64,000 nucleotides of DNA from CAVRQM01 sp963822705 (GTDB lineage: Bacteria > Pseudomonadota > Alphaproteobacteria > Acetobacterales > Acetobacteraceae), in assembly GCA_963822705.1 (NCBI GenBank), contig CAWGIX010000012.1, positions 434,001 through 498,000 on the forward strand, in the 5' to 3' direction. The translations under genes were made by a program, and so were the position numbers. The notes beneath the pieces were generated by a model. The model saw nothing but the letters and a program-made list of their open reading frames with translations, made no database searches and had not been told where the DNA came from. Position 1 is the first letter of the stretch, and the number at the start of each line of letters is the position of its first letter. This document shows positions 59,228-64,000 of the stretch, in pieces.

Positions 59228-60814
59228 GTGCCGGCCCGCGCGGAACAGCTTATCGCCGCGCTGCGCGGCTGGCGGCGTTGGCTGACCGCCTGCCTGTTCG
59301 GCGCGGTCTCGGCTTTGGCACTGCCCCCTTTGGATGGGGTGCCGCTACTGCTGGTGGCCATTCCGGGACTGCTGCTCCTGATCGGCGCCGCGCCTACCCT
59401 GCGAGGCGCCCTGGCGGCAGGGTTCTGGTTCGGCTTCGGGCAGTATGTCGTTGGCCTGTATTGGCTGACCGACGCCATCCTGATGCGGGCGGATCAGTTC
59501 TGGTGGCTGGTGCCGATAGCGGTTCCCGGGGTGGCCGCCGTGCTGGCGGTATTCGTGGCGGCACCGTGCGGATTGGCATGGCTGGCTCGCGCCGGATGGC
59601 CTCGCGTGCTGGCGCTCGCGGGGGCGTGGGTCCTGGCCGACCTGGCGCGACAGTTCGTGCTGACCGGGTTTCCGTGGAACCCGCTGGGCAGCGTCTGGGA
59701 ATTTTCTGGGCGTCTCGGCGACGTGTTCATCCAGCCCGCCGCCCTGGTGGGGGTGCCGGGCCTGACGCTGGCCACGCTGCTGCTGGCCGCCACGCCGGCG
59801 CTGGGGCGGCGCGCCATGGTTCTGGGCGCTGCAGCACTCGCGCTCTGGGCCGGCTATGGCGCTGCGCGGACCCTCCGGATACCCGTCACGGCGCCGGCAG
59901 CCGACCCGTCGATCGCAGTGGTCCTGGTCCAGGGCGATGTCGACGAGGGCCGTAAAATGGACCGGGCGGCGGCACTGGACGTTTTCGCGCACTACCTGGC
60001 GTTGACCCGGGAAGGCGCGGCGGCCGCCCGAGCATCCCATCCGGGCCTCCCCGTCGTAGTGGTCTGGCCGGAAACCGCCAGCCCGTTTCTGCTCGACGAG
60101 GACGCCAACGCCCGCACCGCCATCGTCGCGGCGGCAGGGCCAAAAGCCGTCGTTCTGGCCGGCAGCGTGCGGTTTGGCGCCGACAACCGCCCGCGCAACA
60201 GTCTGGTTGCCATCGGCCTGGGCGGCTCGGTCGCGGAGGTATATGACAAATGGCATCTGGTGCCTTTTGGCGAGTACCAGCCGAGCTGGCTGAACGTGGG
60301 AATCCAGCTGGTGCCGGTGGGTGGCGGTTTTGTGCCCGGTCCCGGACCACGCACGCTGCACGTGCCGGGCCTGCCGCCGTTTTCGCCGCTGATCTGCTAC
60401 GAGGCGATTTTTCCGGCCCAGGTGGCGGATGGCGCCGACCCGCCCGCCTGGCTGGTGAACATCACCAACGACGCCTGGTTCGGAAATTCGTCCGGCCCGC
60501 GCCAGCACCTGCAGGCGGCGCGCATGCGCGCGGTGGAACAGGGCGTGCCGCTGGTCCGCGCCGCCAATACCGGAATCTCGGCCGTGTTCGACCCGCTCGG
60601 GCATGAGGTGGCCCGCCTGGGCCTGGGGGTCGCGGGCACCGTGGTCGCCCGCATCACACCGCGCGCCGGCGACACGCCGTTTGCGGAACTGGGCCTGCTG
60701 ATTCCGGCCGCCCTCGCCCTGGCGGCCCTGGCACCCGCGTTCTGGATAGGAATCACAAACCGTTTACGCAATGGTCACGCAAACCGTCTCACCGATTCAT
60801 TTCCGTCCAATTAA
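59228..60814 (+). CDS. lnt: Apolipoprotein N-acyltransferase
   Basis: Lnt adds the third acyl chain to lipoproteins at the periplasmic face of the inner membrane. The 528-residue protein starts at GTG 59228. About six to seven helices fill residues 20-220 (WLTACLFGAVSALALPP, LLLVAIPGLLLLIGA, GVAAVLAVFVAAPCGLAWLA), then the nitrilase domain: Glu in VVVWPETASPFLL, Lys in VYDKWHLVPFGEYQP, Cys in FSPLICYEAIFP, and the NITNDAWFGNSSGPRQHLQAARMRAVEQGVPLVRAANTGISAV block. A last helix (LGLLIPAALALAALAPAFWIG) closes it. No frameshift. Confidence 0.95.
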   Translation: MPARAEQLIAALRGWRRWLTACLFGAVSALALPPLDGVPLLLVAIPGLLLLIGAAPTLRGALAAGFWFGFGQYVVGLYWLTDAILMRADQFWWLVPIAVPGVAAVLAVFVAAPCGLAWLARAGWPRVLALAGAWVLADLARQFVLTGFPWNPLGSVWEFSGRLGDVFIQPAALVGVPGLTLATLLLAATPALGRRAMVLGAAALALWAGYGAARTLRIPVTAPAADPSIAVVLVQGDVDEGRKMDRAAALDVFAHYLALTREGAAAARASHPGLPVVVVWPETASPFLLDEDANARTAIVAAAGPKAVVLAGSVRFGADNRPRNSLVAIGLGGSVAEVYDKWHLVPFGEYQPSWLNVGIQLVPVGGGFVPGPGPRTLHVPGLPPFSPLICYEAIFPAQVADGADPPAWLVNITNDAWFGNSSGPRQHLQAARMRAVEQGVPLVRAANTGISAVFDPLGHEVARLGLGVAGTVVARITPRAGDTPFAELGLLIPAALALAALAPAFWIGITNRLRNGHANRLTDSFPSN

Positions 60815-60821
60815 GATCCCC

Positions 60822-60855
60822 GATTGTTGACAATCATTGGTTGCGGCGTTAACCT
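60822..60855 (+). promoter_or_regulatory. Promoter with palindrome before XRE regulator gene
   Basis: GATTGTTGACAATC (60822-60835) is a perfect-arm palindrome (GATTGT/ACAATC around TG). It contains a consensus -35, TTGACA (60827-60832); TAACCT (60850-60855), 17 bp on, is a weak -10. The site lies between lnt and the XRE gene, 50-66 bp upstream of its ATG, a good place for autoregulation. Confidence 0.5.
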
Positions 60856-60887
60856 TCGGTCAACCATTCGGGGTTGAATGCGGGACG

Positions 60888-61388
60888 ATGTTTCCTGGTC
60901 CCGCCACACAGGTCGGGGCAGCGGTGTCGGGCGACGCACGGCGGGATCAGAAGGCGGGCTCGGCGACCGGTCCTGATCCGGCCGACGTGAAGGTCGGCGC
61001 CCGCATCCGCGCCCGTCGAAGCGTTTTGGGGCTTTCGCAGGAACGGGTGGCCGAAGCCGTGGGCGTGACGTTCCAGCAGATCCAGAAATACGAAAGCGGC
61101 AGCAATCGGGTCAGCGCCTCCAGGTTGCTGAAAATCGCCGAGTTCTTGGAAGTGTCGCCGGCCTGGCTGCTCGACCAGACGCCCATGGACGCGGCCGAGC
61201 ACGTCGGCGCTGGCGGCATGGCCGAGGAACAGGCGCCCTGGCCGTCCTACGTCCGCCCGGCCGACCAGGAGTTGCTTAAGCGGAGCGAGACGCTGGAACT
61301 GCTCCGCGTCTACTACCGGATCGCCGATCCGGGGGCCCGCAAATCGGCGCTGGATATGCTCCGCTTCGTCGCCCGGGACAAAAGCTGA
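60888..61388 (+). CDS. XRE-family transcriptional regulator
   Basis: A 166-residue protein from ATG 60888 (MFPGPATQVGAAVSGDARRDQK). A helix-turn-helix domain of Cro/CI type lies at residues 35-95: VGARIRARRSVLGLSQERVAEAVGVTFQQIQKYESGSNRVSASRLLKIAEFLEVSPAWLL. The C-terminal part (RSETLELLRVYYRIADPGARKSALDMLRFVARDKS) matches a common alphaproteobacterial HTH family whose tail is QRE-type helical. Such genes are near lnt and the metK/nrd region in related genomes (recalled, not checked). Targets are unknown. GTG 60924 is a shorter alternative start. Confidence 0.87.
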   Translation: MFPGPATQVGAAVSGDARRDQKAGSATGPDPADVKVGARIRARRSVLGLSQERVAEAVGVTFQQIQKYESGSNRVSASRLLKIAEFLEVSPAWLLDQTPMDAAEHVGAGGMAEEQAPWPSYVRPADQELLKRSETLELLRVYYRIADPGARKSALDMLRFVARDKS

Positions 61389-61423
61389 AGCCTATCGCCA
61401 GCCCGCCTTTGCGCGGGATGCCT

Positions 61424-61471
61424 GCGCTCCATATAGTGTTCGGCGGGCCACAGTGCCCCGACATGTAGTGT
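61424..61471 (+). promoter_or_regulatory. Tandem NrdR boxes upstream of nrdA
   Basis: Two sites end in strong right halves, TATAGTGT (61432-61439) and TGTAGTGT (61464-61471), matching the NrdR consensus half TaTwGtgt at 8/8 and 7/8; the left halves are weaker (4/8 each). They are exactly 32 bp apart, the three-turn spacing typical of NrdR box pairs. They lie 70-118 bp before the nrdA start. Confidence 0.65.
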
Positions 61472-61541
61472 TACATCCATTGACCGCCGTAACCCATTGA
61501 GCGGAAGATCGGTGCACGCGAGTCCCGCGGGGGAGAGGTTC

Positions 61542-63408
61542 ATGCTCGACGACGCCGTCCAGATGAAGGGCCATCACCAGGTGCGCGTCGATCGCTCGCG
61601 CGACGCCCTGCTGACCGAGTTCGGCCGCGCCACCCTGGACGACCGCTATTTGCTGCCCGGCGAGAGCTACCAGGACCTGTTCGCCCGTGTGGCCAGCTTT
61701 TACGGCGACGATCCGGGCCACGCCCAGCGCATCTATGACTACATCAGCCGGCTGTGGTTCATGCCGGCCACGCCGATCCTGTCCAATGGCGGCACCACCC
61801 GGGGCCTGCCGATCTCCTGCTTCCTGAACGAGGCCTCCGACAGCCTGGAGGGCATCGTCGGGCTGTGGAACGAGAACGTCTGGCTGGCCAGCAAGGGCGG
61901 CGGCATCGGCTCCTACTGGGGCAATCTGCGCTCGATCGGCGAAAAGGTCGGGCAGAACGGCAAGACCTCCGGGGTGATCCCGTTCATCCGGGTGATGGAC
62001 AGCCTGACCTTGGCGATCAGCCAGGGCAGCCTGCGCCGCGGCTCGGCGGCGGTGTATTTGAAGGTGAGCCACCCGGAGATCGAGGAATTCGTGGAAATCC
62101 GCCGCCCCACCGGCGGCGACCCGAACCGAAAAGCGCTGAACCTGCACCACGGCCTTTTAGTTTCCGACGCTTTTATGCGCGCGGTGGAGGCGGGGGAGGA
62201 TTGGGCGCTGATCTCGCCGAAAGACGATTCCGTGGTGCGTCGCATCTCGGCCCGAGGTTTGTGGATCCGCATCCTGACCGCGCGGGTAGAAACGGGAGAG
62301 CCGTACCTGGTGTTCTCCGACCACGTGAACCGCGCGCGGCCGGAGTGGCACAAGCTGGCCGGGCTGGAAGTGCGCACCTCGAACCTGTGCAGCGAGATCA
62401 CCTTGCCCACGGGGGTGGACCAGCACGGCCGCGAACGCACCGCCGTGTGCTGCCTGTCGTCGCTGAACCTGGAGACTTTCTTCGAGTGGCAGCACCACCC
62501 GCGCGTTCATCGAGGACGTGCTGCGGTTTCTCGACAACGTGCTGCAGGATTTTATCGAGCGCGCGCCGGAGGGCATGGAGCGGGCGCGCTATGCTGCGAT
62601 GCGCGAGCGCTCGGTGGGCCTCGGCGTGATGGGGTTCCACAGTTTTCTGCAGGCGCAGGGCGTGCCGTTCGAGAGCGTGATCGCCAAAGTCTGGAACAAG
62701 CGGATGTTTGCGCACATCCGCAAGGAGGCGGACGCCGCGAGCCGCGTGCTGGCCGAGGAGCGCGGCCCCTGCCCCGACGCGGCCGAATTCGGATTCTTGG
62801 AGCGGTTCTCCAACAAGCTGGCGATCGCGCCGACCGCGTCGATTTCCATCATCGCCGGCAACGCCTCGCCGGGGATCGAGCCGATCGCCGCCAACGTTTT
62901 TCTGCAGAAAACCCTGTCGGGCAGTTTCACGGTGCGTAACCGGCACTTGCAGGTGCTGCTGGCCGAGCGCGGGCAGGACAACGAGGATGTCTGGTCGTCG
63001 ATCACGCTGAACAAGGGCAGCGTACGGCACCTGGACTTTCTCACCGAGCACGAGCGCGACGTTTACAAAACCGCGTTCGAGCTGGACCAGCGCTGGGTGA
63101 TCGAGCACGCCGCCGACCGCACGCCGTTTGTGTGCCAGAGCCAGTCGGTAAACCTGTTCTTGCCGGCAGATGTGCACAAGCGGGATTTGCACCAGATCCA
63201 CATGCAGGCATGGAAGCGCGGAGTAAAATCGCTGTACTACTGCCGCAGCCTGTCGATGCAGCGGGCGGACAATGTCAGCGAAAAGGCGGTGCGGCCGGCG
63301 GAGTTTTCCATGGCGGCGGCCAACGACATGGCCCCCTTGCCGCTGGTAGCGGCGGCCGCCGCAGCGGCGCGGGGGGTGAATTACGAGGAGTGTTTGGCTT
63401 GTCAGTAG
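61542..63408 (+). CDS. nrdA: Ribonucleoside-diphosphate reductase large subunit, one frameshift
   Basis: The catalytic subunit of class I RNR. ATG 61542 (MLDDAVQMKGHHQVRVDR) follows GGAGAGG. There is no N-terminal ATP-cone. Active-site elements: RLWFMPATPILSNGGTTRGLPISCFLNEASDSLEGI with the first redox Cys, SKGGGIGSYWGNLRSIG, RTSNLCSEITLP (radical Cys and Glu), then after a one-base shift near 62490 LRFLDNVLQDFIERAP, SVGLGVMGFHSFLQ, APTASISIIAGNASPGIEPI, LYYCRSLSMQ with the Tyr pair, and a C-terminal CLAC shuttle pair. About 621 residues joined. No nrdB follows. The shift in so conserved a gene is most likely a sequencing error. Confidence 0.9.
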
Positions 63409-63606
63409 ATTTTGGAAATTCCCCTACTAACTGCTCATATGGGAATAATTTTGGTAAGCAGCCAACGTCCGAAGATTCAGAGAGCATTCCATGCTGGACA
63501 GGTGAGGCAATAATAGGATTCGGACCGGGGCGAGCCGCGACCATGCGGGAAGACTGCACTGCCCCGGTAAAAGAGTCCTTGCTTCGTTTCCCCATATCCG
63601 ATCGGG

Positions 63607-64000
63607 TCACACCGTCTTGAGCATCCCGCCATCCACGAAATACGTCGATCCCACCGAGTAGCTGGCCCGGTCGGAGCACAGGAACACGAAGAAATGCGCC
63701 AGCTCCTCCGGCGTCGCAAACCGGTTGATCGGCGCATGCTCTTTTGCCACACCTTGCAGATATCCCTGCCAATCCCCGCCGCTGTCCGCGGTAAGCTGCT
63801 TCGCCGTCTTGATCCAGTCCGGCGTCAGGATCAGGCCGGGATTGACCGTGTTGACGCGGATGTTGTCGCGCACGACCTCGCCCGCCAGCGTTTTGGAAAA
63901 CATCATCAGCGCCGCCTTGGTCACGTTGTAGATCGGCTCGTACCATAGCGGCTGCACGGCACAGATCGAGGCGTTGTGCAAAACTACGCCGCCGCCACGC
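63607..64000 (-). CDS. SDR-family oxidoreductase, C-terminal part (5' end outside window)
   Basis: About 131 residues of a classical short-chain dehydrogenase: RGGGVVLHNASICAVQPLWYEPIYNVTKAALMMFSKTLAGEVVRDNIRVNTVNPGLILT contains the catalytic Ser (NAS), Tyr and Lys (YNVTK) and the N-PG motif. It ends RFATPEELAHFFVFLCSDRASYSVGSTYFVDGGMLKTV, the standard SDR tail. The Rossmann N-terminus lies beyond 64000. The 200 bp between it and nrdA hold no recognised gene. Substrate unknown. Confidence 0.88.
   Translation of the reverse strand, partial: RGGGVVLHNASICAVQPLWYEPIYNVTKAALMMFSKTLAGEVVRDNIRVNTVNPGLILTPDWIKTAKQLTADSGGDWQGYLQGVAKEHAPINRFATPEELAHFFVFLCSDRASYSVGSTYFVDGGMLKTV

Noticed and set aside
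1..64000. CRISPR arrays, prophage genes, rRNA genes or complete insertion sequences
   Set aside because: No regularly spaced repeats with unique spacers, no transposase or integrase motifs, and no rRNA sequence were seen.

Overview
The window looks like chromosomal DNA of a GC-rich alphaproteobacterium, most likely Rhodospirillales/Acetobacterales. This is inferred from the families and signals present: a MucR/Ros zinc-finger regulator, MbfA ferritin-VIT iron exporter, OlsB, Irr/Fur-group Fur, an EcfG-type promoter, a GTTC-N7-GTTC-like SOS site, and the ffs-dnaX-ybaB-recR block. Many starts are GTG. There are no rRNA genes, prophage, intact IS elements or CRISPR arrays.

Layout. 0-6.4 kb: envelope lipid genes. 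A DAG kinase, a PlcP-like metallophosphoesterase and an Agt-like glycosyltransferase (all riddled with frameshifts) are followed by an acyltransferase, kdtA and lpxK. 6.5-11 kb: lexA, a glycosyltransferase, purH and mbfA. 11-15 kb (minus strand): a decayed vapBC pair and the pqiABC lipid-transport operon. 15.2-20.2 kb: a polyol dehydrogenase, a low-GC stretch with a broken HNH-like/unknown gene, DUF488, a small lipoprotein and nudC. 20.2-24 kb: a broken phd-vapC pair, SRP RNA, dnaX-ybaB-recR and a K+-channel-like gene. 25.3-28 kb: a secreted three-repeat protein of unknown family, folD, yggT and tRNA-Ala(CGC). 28.2-33 kb: an FkbH-like protein with a dead phosphatase site, then a lower-GC patch with a GYD protein and two membrane proteins. 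33-38.4 kb: a GT39 sugar transferase, rsmB, a heparinase-like protein, csbD behind an EcfG promoter, and a flavin reductase. 38.5-41.8 kb: an orphan amino-acid binding protein, a beta-hydroxyacid dehydrogenase and a three-gene nitric-oxide operon (small membrane protein, truncated haemoglobin, NsrR) behind an NsrR-type operator. 41.8-48.2 kb (minus strand): aspS, then rpmI-rplT-pheS-pheT. 48.4-64 kb: nadE, a cysteine hydrolase, ahcY, lysA, a DUF4175 membrane protein, a TusA-like protein, mucR, fur-olsB-lnt, an XRE regulator, nrdA behind two NrdR boxes, and the C-terminal part of an SDR.

A striking general feature is single-base frameshifts in many genes, including ones that must work in a living cell (aspS, dnaX, kdtA, nrdA, rsmB). 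Most are best read as sequencing or assembly errors, so the entries below join the frames and give approximate outer limits. Some breaks (the in-frame deletion in vapC, the ParE remnant) look like real decay.

The most interesting leads are the NO-responsive operon with an undescribed 52-residue membrane protein, the secreted three-repeat protein, the FkbH-like pseudoenzyme sitting behind four 18-bp tandem repeats, and the plcP-agt-dgk lipid-remodelling cluster.
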